Shown here: positions 23,957 through 33,257 of the stretch, in pieces
How the letters are laid out: each line of letters starts with the position of its first letter
How positions within the stretch are numbered: the first letter of the stretch is position 1
From: Candidatus Gastranaerophilales bacterium
GTDB taxonomy: Bacteria > Cyanobacteriota > Vampirovibrionia > Gastranaerophilales > Gastranaerophilaceae
Assembly: GCA_944326525.1 (NCBI GenBank)
Contig: CALVEG010000015.1
Location: 1-47,953 of the forward strand
Reading direction: 5' to 3'
Length of the DNA stretch: 47,953 bases
Notes under the pieces: generated by a model
Seen by the model: the letters and a program-made list of their open reading frames with translations, nothing else
Database searches by the model: none
Told to the model about the DNA's origin: nothing
Program-made: the position numbers and the translations under genes

Positions 23957-25342
23957 TTAGAAAATTTTGTACGGGTTAAGAATATTATCGGGGTCAAAGG
24001 TTTTCTTAATTGTTCTCATATATTCTAAAGCTAGAGGGTTTACGACCATATTTATGTAATCTCTTTTTAAAGATCCGATGCCGTGTTCTCCTGATAAAAT
24101 CCCGCCAAGTTGTGCTGTTAAATCGTAAATTTCCGATTTCACTTTTTTAAGTCGGTCATATTCATCTTTGTCGTTGTAATCAATTGGAATTTGCGGATGA
24201 ACGCTTCCGTCACCAACGTGTCCTACCATACAGACTTCAAGATTGTATTTTTCACAAATCTTGCGAATGCCAAGAACAAGTTTTGCAAGATTTTGTCTTG
24301 GAACAATTACGTCATCTGTTGTGACATTCGGTTTTAATTTTGCACAAGCGCCCATTGATGAACGTCTTGCTTTCCAAATATTGTTGTATTCTTCTTCTGT
24401 GGAAGAACTTTGGATTGCAGAAGCGTGTGTTTCATTTAGGATTGAAAGAATTATTTGTTTCTGATAATTTACGGTCGTTTCAAATCCGTCAACTTCAATT
24501 ATTAAAGCAGCTTCCTTATCAGTTAAAAGTCCTGAAGGGTAGAATTTTTCAACTGTTTGGATTGCGTTTCTGTCCATAAAATCTATTGTCGTTGGGAAAA
24601 TTTGCTGTTCAATAATTGCATCGACTGCAGCAATGGCTTCGCTTATTCTATCAAAATATGCCATAACAACCTGTCTTGTTTGAGGTTTTGGGATAAGCTT
24701 TACAGTTGCTTCGACGACAATTCCTAAAGTTCCTTCGCTTCCGATAAAAAGACTTCCAAGATTATAACCTGTTGCGTTTTTTATTGTATTAGATCCGGTT
24801 TGTAAAATTTCTCCGTTTGCCATTACAACTTTCATATTTAAAATATAGTCTTTTGTGGAGCCGTATTTAAAAGTTCTTGCGCCGCCAGAAGATTGTGCGA
24901 TACTTCCTCCGATTGTTGATACGGCAAGGTTAGACGGATCAGGCGGGTAGTAAAGCCCTAAATTTTCAACTTGTTTTTGAAGCTCACCGACGATTACACC
25001 GGGTTGAACTTTGGCAGTCATGTTTTGAGGATTAATTTCAAGGATTTTATTCATTTTTGAAAAGTTCAAAATAATTCCGCCGTGTTCTATTGTACAGGCG
25101 CCAACAACATTTGTTCCTGCTCCTCGGCAAATTATAGGAATTTTATATTTTGCGGCAAGTTTTACGACCTGCTGAACTTCTTCTGTATTTTGTACAAAAA
25201 CAACTGCATCAGCTATATTTTTTATGTCAGGAAGATTTGTCGCATCCTGACTGTAGGCGTAACGTTCTTCCAGTTCCGTCAATACGCTGTTGCGGGGCAA
25301 AATATTCTTTAAATCTTTTATTAATCTAGTCTTCGTCAACAT
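23957..25342 (-). CDS. glcD: GlcD-type FAD-linked 2-hydroxy-acid oxidase
   Basis: Flavoenzyme of the vanillyl-alcohol-oxidase family that oxidises D-lactate or glycolate to the keto acid. The 461 residues show the FAD-binding PCMH domain (CRGAGTNVVGACTIEHGGI, about residues 71-89; PPDPSNLAVSTIGGSIAQSSGG, about 135-156) and the C-terminal cap (VGHVGDGSVHPQIP; LSGEHGIGSLKRDY). Its ATG lies inside the 3' end of the giant coiled-coil gene (17-base overlap) and has no clear ribosome binding site, so translation probably depends on coupling. No glcE/glcF or etfAB partner is in the window, so the electron acceptor is open. Confidence 0.9.
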   Translation of the reverse strand: MLTKTRLIKDLKNILPRNSVLTELEERYAYSQDATNLPDIKNIADAVVFVQNTEEVQQVVKLAAKYKIPIICRGAGTNVVGACTIEHGGIILNFSKMNKILEINPQNMTAKVQPGVIVGELQKQVENLGLYYPPDPSNLAVSTIGGSIAQSSGGARTFKYGSTKDYILNMKVVMANGEILQTGSNTIKNATGYNLGSLFIGSEGTLGIVVEATVKLIPKPQTRQVVMAYFDRISEAIAAVDAIIEQQIFPTTIDFMDRNAIQTVEKFYPSGLLTDKEAALIIEVDGFETTVNYQKQIILSILNETHASAIQSSSTEEEYNNIWKARRSSMGACAKLKPNVTTDDVIVPRQNLAKLVLGIRKICEKYNLEVCMVGHVGDGSVHPQIPIDYNDKDEYDRLKKVKSEIYDLTAQLGGILSGEHGIGSLKRDYINMVVNPLALEYMRTIKKTFDPDNILNPYKIF

Positions 25343-28300
25343 AAGATGCCAACTTTTCTATTCCTTTTGATAGTTTTGTTAATTTGTCGTCAAGCTTTTT
25401 CATTTTTTCGTCGATTTTGTCAAGCTTTTCGTCAAGAATATTTTTCATTTTATCTTCAAATGTCGAATTTTGTTCTGTTGTGTGTTGTATTGTATTGAAT
25501 ACAGCGTCCAGCTTTTGTTCAAGGGCCTCAATCCTGTTTTGTTGTTCATTAAATTTCTTTTCAATGGAGTCAAGAACTTCGGTATTGTTTACCATTGATT
25601 TTAAAAGAGTTATTTCTGAACTTATTGCAGGAACATTTGAAGTATCTTCTGTTATATTGTTGAGTTTTTCGCTTGCATCGTCAATCCATTCGCCCAAATA
25701 CATCATGACTTGGCGAATAACTTCATCCGCATTTGCTGATGTTGTGACAGCATCTGTTATGGTGTCAAGTTTTTTCTCTATAATTTCGTTTATGCTGCTG
25801 TTATCCAGTATATCAATTCGTTTTTGAAGCTGATTTGATATCTTACTGAACTCATCCAAGCCGTCTGTTAAAGCTTTGTATGATTCGTCTGATGTCAAAA
25901 GTAGTTTGTTTGTTCTTGAACTCAGGCTTAAAACATCTTCGTTAATTTTTTCAATGTTACTTTTTAAATCTAAAATTTGTTCTTCTGTAAGACTGCTGTG
26001 AAGAGAATTTACAGAAGCTGCAATTTTGTGCATGTTTTGTGAAATTTCACTTATGTCTTCTTTTGAAGATGAAGCAGATATATCATTCAATATAAGGCGA
26101 AGCTTTGCGATATCAGATTCTATATCCTGCATTGTGTAGGTGTAATCCCAAGATTCTGAACTGCTTGCAATATTATTAAGCTGTTTTTTGACTTCAAGAA
26201 GATTTTTGTTAATTTCTTCTGTGCGTTCTTCCACAAATCCCTTGATTTCTTCGGTTTCTTCAGCAAACGTAATTTGATCTGCTACAGCTAAAATTGCGTT
26301 CATAACAGAATCTTTTATATCGCTTGCATTCTTTTCAAGATCAAGTCCTGTTATTCTTTCTTCTACTGTCGATAAATCTGATAATAATTTTTCAAGGCAC
26401 TTATCTATACTTTGAGTTCTGTCGCCAAGTCCTGATTTTTCAAACTGTTTGCGTTGTTCAAAAATCATCTCTTTTATATCTTGGATTTCATCGACAAGAT
26501 CGTTATCCTCAGAAAGTGCAAGTACGTCTACTTTATCGTGAAGGGATTTTACTAAATCTTCAATCCGTTCTTCGTTATCTGTCATTGTAAAGACATCTAT
26601 TTTGTCGTGAAGAGTTTGTATTATATCTTCAATTTGGTCAAGTTTTTCATCGCTTCCGTCTGTTACAATCAAATCTATTTTTTCGTGCAGTGCACCAAGC
26701 ATTTCTTCTACTTTTTCAGTTTCTCCGCTGCTTGCTAGAATGTCAACTTTTTCATGTAATGACTGCATCAAATCTTCTAATCTTTCTGAAGAATGAGTTA
26801 ATTCTATTACATTATCCATTACTTCGGATGAATCTGACAAAGCAATTATATCAACTTTTTCATTCAAGGTATTTAAGTTATCCAGAATTGATTTTAAGTT
26901 GCTTAAAGCTTCCGTTGAACTCTGTCTGCCGGTGTCTAGTTCATCATTTATTACTTTTAGTTTTGATGTTACTTCGGAATCAAAGTAGTCAAATTTTGAT
27001 AGGAACTGGTTTTTTAAATCTTTTAGATTTACCTCAGAATTATTTTTTGCAAGGACGCTGAGATGTCTTAAGATTCCGTCAAGAGTTTTTTCGGTTGTTT
27101 CAAAACCGGAATCGGTTCTTTCCTTTAATGTTTTTATGTCGTGTGCCCAATTATCAAAAATTCCGTTAGATTTTTCTAAATTACTTGTTATTTGTTCTGT
27201 AACATTAGTATTTAGATTTTGGATCAGTTCTTCAACTTTTGTAAATTTGCCGATTAAGTCTTCATAAGCTTCATTAAGGTGAAGATAGTTATCATGATTT
27301 TCTGTTAAACTTTCATTTACATCTGATGAAAAGTTTAGATATGACAGCTCAATTTGGGATTTGATGTTTTCTAAAATATTGTCAAAACCTGTATTTGTAA
27401 AGTTGTCTATAGCTTCTTTCAGGGGTGTTAGTTCTCCTGCAATTGACTCGTTTTTGGTTGTTAGAATTTCCGAAATATCGGTTTTAACAAGTTCAATTTC
27501 CTGTTTTAGGTCTGAAATTTTGTTGTCTATATTGTCAAAATTATCCAGACTGTTACGTGTTAGAAGTTCTTGAAGTTTTTCAAGTTTTTCTTCCATTATT
27601 GTTAAAGTGTTTTGAATTTGATTTTCATCTGCGTTTTTATTTGTAATTTCTTCAAATTTTTGAATTAAAGATGTTGTAAGTTCTGAGACATCTTCATTTG
27701 AATTTGAAATATTTGCTATTGCATTTGTAAAATCTTCTTTGATTGCACAAATTTCAGATATTGTTGAATCTAGTTTTTCTGTTGTTTGCGCTGAAAGGTT
27801 GTTTACGGAATTTTCGTAATCCATAACCTTATTTTGAAGCATCATAAGATTATCGCTAAAATTATCGCTTGCATCATGAAGAGCTGTCTCGATAGTGTGC
27901 ATTTTTTCGGAAAGTTCTTCAAAGTTCTCGGAAGAAGATGTTTTTATTATGGTTTCTTTTAGTGCTGTAATATAATTTTCAAGACTATTTATTTGTTCAT
28001 CAACAGCACTTTTGAATTTATCAGAATTTTGCGAAAACTCTGATTCCAATTTAGCTATATTTTCTGACAAAGTTCCAATTTTTTCGGATTGTTGGGTTTG
28101 TGTGTCAGTGTTTTTTTGAAGATGATTTTTTACCATCTCAAAACTATTATCGATTTCGGTAGATAAATCAACACCCAGCATATCAATCTTTAGGGCTGTT
28201 GAGTTTATTCCTGAAATGTTTTGTTCTGTTAGATTAGCAAATTTTTCACTTAAGCTTTCAATTTGCTGCTTAGTTTCATCTTTGATTTCAGAAACAGTTT

Positions 28301-30968
28301 GTTGAATGTTGTTGAAATTCCCGCCAAAGTTTGCAGAAATATTATCTTTAATCTCATCAATTTTAGCAGAAGCATTTTCGATGCCTGACAAGATATTCCC
28401 TGCATTTTGCTCTGATAGAGTTGTAAATCTGTCGCTTAAGTTTTCGATTTGTTGCCTAGTTTCGTCTTTGATTTCAGAAACAGTTTGCTGAATGTTGTTG
28501 AAATTTCCGCCAAAGTTTGCAGAAATATTATCTTTAATCTCATCAATTTTAGCAGAAGCATTTTCGATGCCTGACAAGATATTCCCTGCATTTTGCTCAG
28601 ATAGAGCTGTAAACCTTTCGTTTAAATTCTCAATTTGTTGTTTAGTTTCATCTTTAATTTCAGAAATAGTTTGCTGGATATTATCGAAATTTCCGCCAAA
28701 GTTCGTAGAAATATTATCTTTAATCTCATCAATTTTAGCAGAAGCATTTTCGATTCCTGACAAGATATTACCGGCATTCTGCTCTGATAGAGTTGTAAAT
28801 CTGTCGCTTAAATTTTCGATTTGTTGTCTAGTTTCATCTTTGATTTCAGAAACAGTTTGCTGAATGTTTTCAAAATTCCCGCCAAAGTTTGAGGAAATAT
28901 TATCCTTAATTTCGTCAATTTTAGCAGAATTACTTTCAATGCTGGATATGATATTTCCTGCATTTTGCTCAGATATAGTTGTAAATCTGTCGCTTAAGTT
29001 TTCGATTTGTTGCCTAGTTTCATCTTTGATTTCAGAAACAGTTTGCTGAATGTTTTCGAAATTCCCGCCAAAGTTTGAGGAAATATTATCCTTAATCTCG
29101 TCAATTTTAGCAGAAGCATTTTCGATGCCTGACAAGATATTACCGGCATTCTGCTCTGATAGTGACATAAAATGATTGTTTAAATCTTCAATAAGTTGTT
29201 TATTCTCTTCTATTGCAGATACAATAACACTTTGACTGTTATTTAAACTATTTGAAATTGTTTCATTAACACGGCTTTCAAGGTGGTTTAAAGTGTCTGT
29301 GTTTTCGGTTATTGCTGTTAAAATATTTCCTACATTTTTTGCTGAAATTTCAGTGAAAATATTTCTTAAATCAGATAAGTTTGTTGTGACATTCTCAAAA
29401 CCTGATTTTATTTCATTTAAGACTTCCGAAGTTTTGTTTTCTTCTTGAAGGTTGCTTATTAAAGAGTTTATTTGAATTGCTGTTTTTTCTGCTATTTCAG
29501 AAAGAATAGATCTGCTGTCAAGATTTGACTGTTCAATGTCGTGTCTAAGTTTTTCAAATCCGCCTTCAAATAAGTTTAAATTATCTTTTAATTCAGTTAG
29601 ATTTTCATTGAATTTGCCATCTATATGCGCAGTGAACAAATCCTGATTCGCACCCAAATTGTTAATATCTTCAATAATATTCAAAATATCACTTCTGATA
29701 TCGGTAATTTCTGATAAGGTATTTCCAAGTTTTAAGTTGCTATCTTGTGCAAAATTTTCAACAGAAAGCATACTTGAATCTACTTTTTGCTGTAGTTCTT
29801 CAAATCTGCTGTTAAAGATTTCAGGAAAATCTGAAATCTTGCCTTTAAGTTCTTCAAATTTGCCAGTAAAATCGTTCGCAGTTTGAATATTTGATGATGT
29901 TATTTCTGATTTGAAACCGTCAAGAGTGTCCCCAAGTTCTTTGATTTTTGAACTTATTAAAGTCAGATAATTCTCACTTTGACTTGAAATTGTTGTGTCA
30001 ATTTTTTTTATATCATCGGATAGTTTTTCAAGATTTTCCAACTTTTCCATCGGAATGTAGGTTTCTTCATCCGAATTCTGGGCATGAGCAGATTTAATTT
30101 CGTCTATACAATTTGCAAGTACATCTCTTACTGAGTTTAAATAATCCGACAATCCTTTAGATATATTTTCGTTGAAAGATAACAACTCATTTCTGTTTTT
30201 TTCTATTTCAGAAATTATTTTGTCGCTTTTGTCCAAGTCTGTTATTTTTTCTGAAACAAGTGCAAGAGAGTTGTCGAATTTTCCTGCAAGACTAATTAAA
30301 TCATCTTTTGTAATTTGATTTTTTGCAATTTCGTCATTTTTTTGATCCAAAATTTCCATTGAAGACAGAATTGCATTGGTCGCAAGATAGATGTTTTCCA
30401 GTTCTCGTTTAATAATATCGTTTTGATCTGTTACATCCATTGTCATAAGAGTTTTTGTAATTCCTCTTAGACTTGAATTAATCTCCATAACAGAGGCTTC
30501 AAGCCCTCTATTTATGTTTTCAACACCTTCTTTTACGATGGATATGTTTTCAATTATTTCTTCTTTTTTTGAATTATCGTTTTTAAATTCAACTAATTTT
30601 GACTCTATTTCAAGTGTCAAATTCCTCTGATCATGTATTTCTTGGGCAAAGTGGTCAATATGTTCGTTAAGAAGATTGAACATTATTTTTAAATCGGCAT
30701 TTTTCGTTAAAAGTTCACTGTTTTCGTTAAGGATTTCAAAAGATTCTTTAAGGTCAGAAAATTTTTCTGACATAAATCTATGACGGCTTTCTAGTGTGAC
30801 TTCTAAATCTTTAAGACTGTTTTTTATATGTTCGGTATTAATTCCGTCATTTGCAATATCTTCAAGTTTATTGTTTATATCAGCGAGTGTACTGTTATAA
30901 GCTTCACTGTTAAGCGCTGTTTCTGATTTTATAACGTTTACTATTTCGTCGATTTCTGTTTGTGCCAT
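25326..30968 (-). CDS. 1880-residue repeat-rich coiled-coil protein
   Basis: No known family recognised. The protein is acidic, almost without proline, cysteine or tryptophan, and strongly heptad-like along its whole length, so a mostly alpha-helical rod is expected. It begins MAQTEIDEIVNVIKSET with no signal peptide and has no membrane segment, so it is likely cytoplasmic. Residues about 607-916 are five tandem 62-residue repeats (each beginning NAGNI and containing AKIDEIKDNIS, NFGGNF and QQIE); about 1367-1483 has a second repeat family, L(H/N)(E/D)K(V/I)D, every 23-36 residues. The C-terminal 40 residues are a lysine/glutamate heptad (KMKKLDDKLTKLSKGIEKL). glcD overlaps its 3' end. A role as a cytoskeletal, scaffold or secreted effector-like rod is speculative. 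Confidence 0.85.
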   Translation of the reverse strand: MAQTEIDEIVNVIKSETALNSEAYNSTLADINNKLEDIANDGINTEHIKNSLKDLEVTLESRHRFMSEKFSDLKESFEILNENSELLTKNADLKIMFNLLNEHIDHFAQEIHDQRNLTLEIESKLVEFKNDNSKKEEIIENISIVKEGVENINRGLEASVMEINSSLRGITKTLMTMDVTDQNDIIKRELENIYLATNAILSSMEILDQKNDEIAKNQITKDDLISLAGKFDNSLALVSEKITDLDKSDKIISEIEKNRNELLSFNENISKGLSDYLNSVRDVLANCIDEIKSAHAQNSDEETYIPMEKLENLEKLSDDIKKIDTTISSQSENYLTLISSKIKELGDTLDGFKSEITSSNIQTANDFTGKFEELKGKISDFPEIFNSRFEELQQKVDSSMLSVENFAQDSNLKLGNTLSEITDIRSDILNIIEDINNLGANQDLFTAHIDGKFNENLTELKDNLNLFEGGFEKLRHDIEQSNLDSRSILSEIAEKTAIQINSLISNLQEENKTSEVLNEIKSGFENVTTNLSDLRNIFTEISAKNVGNILTAITENTDTLNHLESRVNETISNSLNNSQSVIVSAIEENKQLIEDLNNHFMSLSEQNAGNILSGIENASAKIDEIKDNISSNFGGNFENIQQTVSEIKDETRQQIENLSDRFTTISEQNAGNIISSIESNSAKIDEIKDNISSNFGGNFENIQQTVSEIKDETRQQIENLSDRFTTLSEQNAGNILSGIENASAKIDEIKDNISTNFGGNFDNIQQTISEIKDETKQQIENLNERFTALSEQNAGNILSGIENASAKIDEIKDNISANFGGNFNNIQQTVSEIKDETRQQIENLSDRFTTLSEQNAGNILSGIENASAKIDEIKDNISANFGGNFNNIQQTVSEIKDETKQQIESLSEKFANLTEQNISGINSTALKIDMLGVDLSTEIDNSFEMVKNHLQKNTDTQTQQSEKIGTLSENIAKLESEFSQNSDKFKSAVDEQINSLENYITALKETIIKTSSSENFEELSEKMHTIETALHDASDNFSDNLMMLQNKVMDYENSVNNLSAQTTEKLDSTISEICAIKEDFTNAIANISNSNEDVSELTTSLIQKFEEITNKNADENQIQNTLTIMEEKLEKLQELLTRNSLDNFDNIDNKISDLKQEIELVKTDISEILTTKNESIAGELTPLKEAIDNFTNTGFDNILENIKSQIELSYLNFSSDVNESLTENHDNYLHLNEAYEDLIGKFTKVEELIQNLNTNVTEQITSNLEKSNGIFDNWAHDIKTLKERTDSGFETTEKTLDGILRHLSVLAKNNSEVNLKDLKNQFLSKFDYFDSEVTSKLKVINDELDTGRQSSTEALSNLKSILDNLNTLNEKVDIIALSDSSEVMDNVIELTHSSERLEDLMQSLHEKVDILASSGETEKVEEMLGALHEKIDLIVTDGSDEKLDQIEDIIQTLHDKIDVFTMTDNEERIEDLVKSLHDKVDVLALSEDNDLVDEIQDIKEMIFEQRKQFEKSGLGDRTQSIDKCLEKLLSDLSTVEERITGLDLEKNASDIKDSVMNAILAVADQITFAEETEEIKGFVEERTEEINKNLLEVKKQLNNIASSSESWDYTYTMQDIESDIAKLRLILNDISASSSKEDISEISQNMHKIAASVNSLHSSLTEEQILDLKSNIEKINEDVLSLSSRTNKLLLTSDESYKALTDGLDEFSKISNQLQKRIDILDNSSINEIIEKKLDTITDAVTTSANADEVIRQVMMYLGEWIDDASEKLNNITEDTSNVPAISSEITLLKSMVNNTEVLDSIEKKFNEQQNRIEALEQKLDAVFNTIQHTTEQNSTFEDKMKNILDEKLDKIDEKMKKLDDKLTKLSKGIEKLASYVDED
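26520..26870 (-). repeat. LHEKVD-type imperfect repeats
   Basis: Five copies of L(H/N)(E/D)K(V/I)D(I/L/V) occur at spacings of 36, 23, 26 and 23 residues in the translated giant protein, each followed by an acidic segment ending in a hydrophobic helix. They are more diverged than the 62-residue array. Confidence 0.7.
28221..29150 (-). repeat. five 186-bp in-frame tandem repeats
   Basis: Five consecutive 186-base units encode the 62-residue repeats of the giant protein. Units differ mainly at a few codons (NISS, NIST, NISA; LSDRFTT, LNERFTA, LSEKFAN) and share long identical DNA blocks, which indicates recent duplication or gene conversion. A degenerate unit flanks each side (ending HFMSLSEQ before, beginning NISGIN after). 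Confidence 0.9.
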
Positions 30969-31036
30969 TTAAGATTTCCTTAACTTACATATCCCTACCG
31001 TAATATTTTAGCAGAATAATACGCCCGAGAGCAAAA

Positions 31037-31065
31037 ATATTAACGTATATTATTACAATTGTAAA
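31037..31065 (-). promoter_or_regulatory. promoter of the giant coiled-coil gene and glcD
   Basis: Minus-strand TTTACA (31065-31060), exactly 17 bases, then TAATAT (31042-31037). It lies about 70 bases before the ATG and is back-to-back with the kor promoter. Confidence 0.6.
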
Positions 31066-31091
31066 GTTAAAATACTCCTTTTATTTTTAAG

Positions 31092-31100
31092 TGGTATAAT
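31092..31100 (+). promoter_or_regulatory. extended -10 promoter of the kor operon
   Basis: TGG-TATAAT, an extended -10 with perfect hexamer and no convincing -35. The first gene starts 30 bases later after GAGGT. Confidence 0.6.
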
Positions 31101-31129
31101 CAAAATCAGATATGTTTTAAGAGGTAGTT

Positions 31130-31342
31130 ATGAATCGTATAGTTATAGATAGTGACAAATGTAAAGCATGCTATTTATGTATAAATGAATGCCCCAAAAA
31201 GTTGATTAAAATAAGCGATAAAACAAATAGTTTGGGAAACAGGGTTGTAGAATTCAACGATCCGAAAGGTGAATGTTTAGGTTGCGCAATGTGTGCAACA
31301 AGATGTCCTGATTTAGCTATAACTGAGGTATATAAAGGATAA
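31130..31342 (+). CDS. korD: 2-oxoacid:ferredoxin oxidoreductase, delta (ferredoxin) subunit
   Basis: The 70-residue protein has two complete [4Fe-4S] motifs, CKACYLCINECP (about residues 12-23) and CLGCAMCATRCP (about residues 49-60). As first gene of the delta-alpha-beta-gamma cluster it passes electrons from the catalytic subunits to ferredoxin. The alpha gene starts 3 bases after its stop. Confidence 0.93.
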   Translation: MNRIVIDSDKCKACYLCINECPKKLIKISDKTNSLGNRVVEFNDPKGECLGCAMCATRCPDLAITEVYKG

Positions 31343-31345
31343 GCT

Positions 31346-32413
31346 ATGATTACAGAAACTCCGTCAAGTAAAAAGATTTTGACAAAAGGAAACTATGCAA
31401 TAGCACAAGCCGCAATTAATGCAGGATGTGAATGCTATTTTGGCTACCCGATAACACCACAGAGTGAAATCGGCGAGTTTATGAGCGGAAAAATGCAAGA
31501 ATTAGGCAGAGCTTATGTTTCTGCAGAAAGTGAACTTGCTGCTATAAATATGGTTATTGGAGCATGCTCAACAGGAGCGAAAGCAATGACTTCATCATCA
31601 AGTTGTGCGGTTTCTTTAATGCAGGAAGCTTTAAGTTACGCAACTTCGGATCAGCTTCCGGTTGTTTTAATAAGTGTAATGAGAGGCGGTCCGGGGTTAG
31701 GTAATATTTATCCTTCGCAAGGGGACTATTTCCAAGCTACAAAAGGCGGTGGAAATGGGGATTATAAATTGATAGTATTAGCACCTTCAACAGTTCAGGA
31801 ATGCGTGGATTTAACTTATAAGGCATTTTATTTGGCGCATAAATACAAGAATCCTACAATGCTTTTGGCTGATGGACTTTTGGGACAGATGATGGAGCCT
31901 GTTGAGTTTAAGGAATACCCTTATCCTGAAATTGACAATTCCTCTTGGGCATTGACAGGTGCAAAAGGCAGAGACGGAAGAATTATTCGTTCTTATGCTC
32001 CGCTTGCTGAAGATCAGTGTGTATTCCTTGAAAAACTTTATGCAAAATACAAAACTATTGAAGAAAATGAAACAGAATGGGAAGAAATAGGTACAGAAGA
32101 TGCAGACGTTATTCTTGTAAGTTTCGGCAGTACATCAAGAAACGTTAAAACAGCAATGAAATTGTGCAGAGAAAAAGGAATTAAAGCAGGATTCTTTAGA
32201 CCTATAACCCTGTTCCCGTTCCCGTCAAAAAGGTTAGGCGAACTTGCTTCAAAAGCAAAGAAAATGATTTCTGTTGAAGTAAACATGGGACAGATGGTTA
32301 ATGATGTAAGGCTTGCAGTGAACGGTAAAATTCCTGTTGAACTTATTAACAAACCGGTTGGAGCACCTCCGGTTCCGGAAGAAATTTTAGCTAGAATTGA
32401 GGAACTTATATAA
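31346..32413 (+). CDS. korA: 2-oxoacid:ferredoxin oxidoreductase, alpha subunit (Kor/Vor type)
   Basis: With beta, alpha forms the thiamine-diphosphate enzyme that converts a 2-oxoacid and CoA to acyl-CoA, CO2 and reduced ferredoxin. The 355 residues show GNYAIAQAAINAGCECYFGYPITPQSEI (about residues 12-39), AESELAAINMVIGACSTGAKAMTSSS and the C-terminal transketolase-like fold. The four-subunit form fits 2-oxoglutarate or branched-chain (VorB-like) 2-oxoacid enzymes; the substrate cannot be decided from sequence by eye. Its stop overlaps the korB start by one base (TAATG). Confidence 0.92.
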   Translation: MITETPSSKKILTKGNYAIAQAAINAGCECYFGYPITPQSEIGEFMSGKMQELGRAYVSAESELAAINMVIGACSTGAKAMTSSSSCAVSLMQEALSYATSDQLPVVLISVMRGGPGLGNIYPSQGDYFQATKGGGNGDYKLIVLAPSTVQECVDLTYKAFYLAHKYKNPTMLLADGLLGQMMEPVEFKEYPYPEIDNSSWALTGAKGRDGRIIRSYAPLAEDQCVFLEKLYAKYKTIEENETEWEEIGTEDADVILVSFGSTSRNVKTAMKLCREKGIKAGFFRPITLFPFPSKRLGELASKAKKMISVEVNMGQMVNDVRLAVNGKIPVELINKPVGAPPVPEEILARIEELI

Positions 32414-33195
32414 TGACAACACAAGTTTTTAAAATACCAGAATCTTTAAGAGATGGTGTAAAATATTCATTTTGCCCGGGGTGTGACCATGGTGTTGCAG
32501 TAAGGCTTATAGCAGAAGTTCTTGATGAAATGGAATTAAGAGAAAAATCTATTCTTGTTGCATCTATAGGATGTTCGGTTACTTTGTATGATTTTTTAAA
32601 TGTTGATTCGATTGAAGCACCGCACGGTCGTGCTTTAGCTGAAGCGACAGGTGTAAAAAGAGCTCGTCCGGATAAGTTTGTATTTACTTATCAAGGAGAT
32701 GGCGATTTTGCTTCAATTGGTTTGGCTGAGAGTTTGCATGCCGCATTAAGAGGTGAAAATGTTAGTGCAATATGTATTAACAATACAACTTATGGTATGA
32801 CCGGCGGTCAGCTTGGACCTACAACCCTTTTAGGACAAGTTACAACAACTTCTCCGACTGGGCGTAACCTTGAGTATTACGGTTATCCTGTAAAAATAGC
32901 AGAACATGTTGCACTTTGTGACGGAACTGCATATTCAGCAAGAGTTTCACTTGATAGTGTCGCAAATATCAGAAAAGCTAAACAGGCTATTAAAAAAGCT
33001 TTTGAAGTTCAGATTAAAGGGCTTGGATTTGGGTTTGTCGAAATCCTTTCTACTTGTCCAACGAACTGGAAAATGACACCTTCTCAAGCGCATGAAAGAG
33101 TAAGAAATGAAATGATGAAAACATATGTGCCTGGGGTTTATAAAGACGTTACGGCTGATGGACAAGATCATATTATGAGAACAAGTTTGATGTAA
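32413..33195 (+). CDS. korB: 2-oxoacid:ferredoxin oxidoreductase, beta subunit
   Basis: The beta subunit binds thiamine diphosphate and an Fe-S cluster. The 260 residues contain the CPGCDHG and IGCSVTLYD cysteines (about residues 22-28 and 52-60), a third cysteine near ILSTCPTNW (about residue 216), and the TPP-binding GDGDFAS...NNTTYGMTGGQ block (about residues 95-130). Overlaps korA by one base; korC follows after 62 bases with a GAGG site. Confidence 0.93.
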   Translation: MTTQVFKIPESLRDGVKYSFCPGCDHGVAVRLIAEVLDEMELREKSILVASIGCSVTLYDFLNVDSIEAPHGRALAEATGVKRARPDKFVFTYQGDGDFASIGLAESLHAALRGENVSAICINNTTYGMTGGQLGPTTLLGQVTTTSPTGRNLEYYGYPVKIAEHVALCDGTAYSARVSLDSVANIRKAKQAIKKAFEVQIKGLGFGFVEILSTCPTNWKMTPSQAHERVRNEMMKTYVPGVYKDVTADGQDHIMRTSLM

Positions 33196-33257
33196 TTTCG
33201 GTTAAAATATAAAAAATAATAGAATTTTAAACAAAATTTTGTAAAGAGGACTAGATT

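Noticed and set aside
28306..29049. Open reading frames on the plus strand within the repeat array
   Set aside because: They arise because the repeat is a multiple of three and the antisense frame lacks stops; they have no ribosome binding site and mirror the real minus-strand gene.
28221..29150. Possible CRISPR array
   Set aside because: The repeats are contiguous 186-bp in-frame coding units with no unique spacers.
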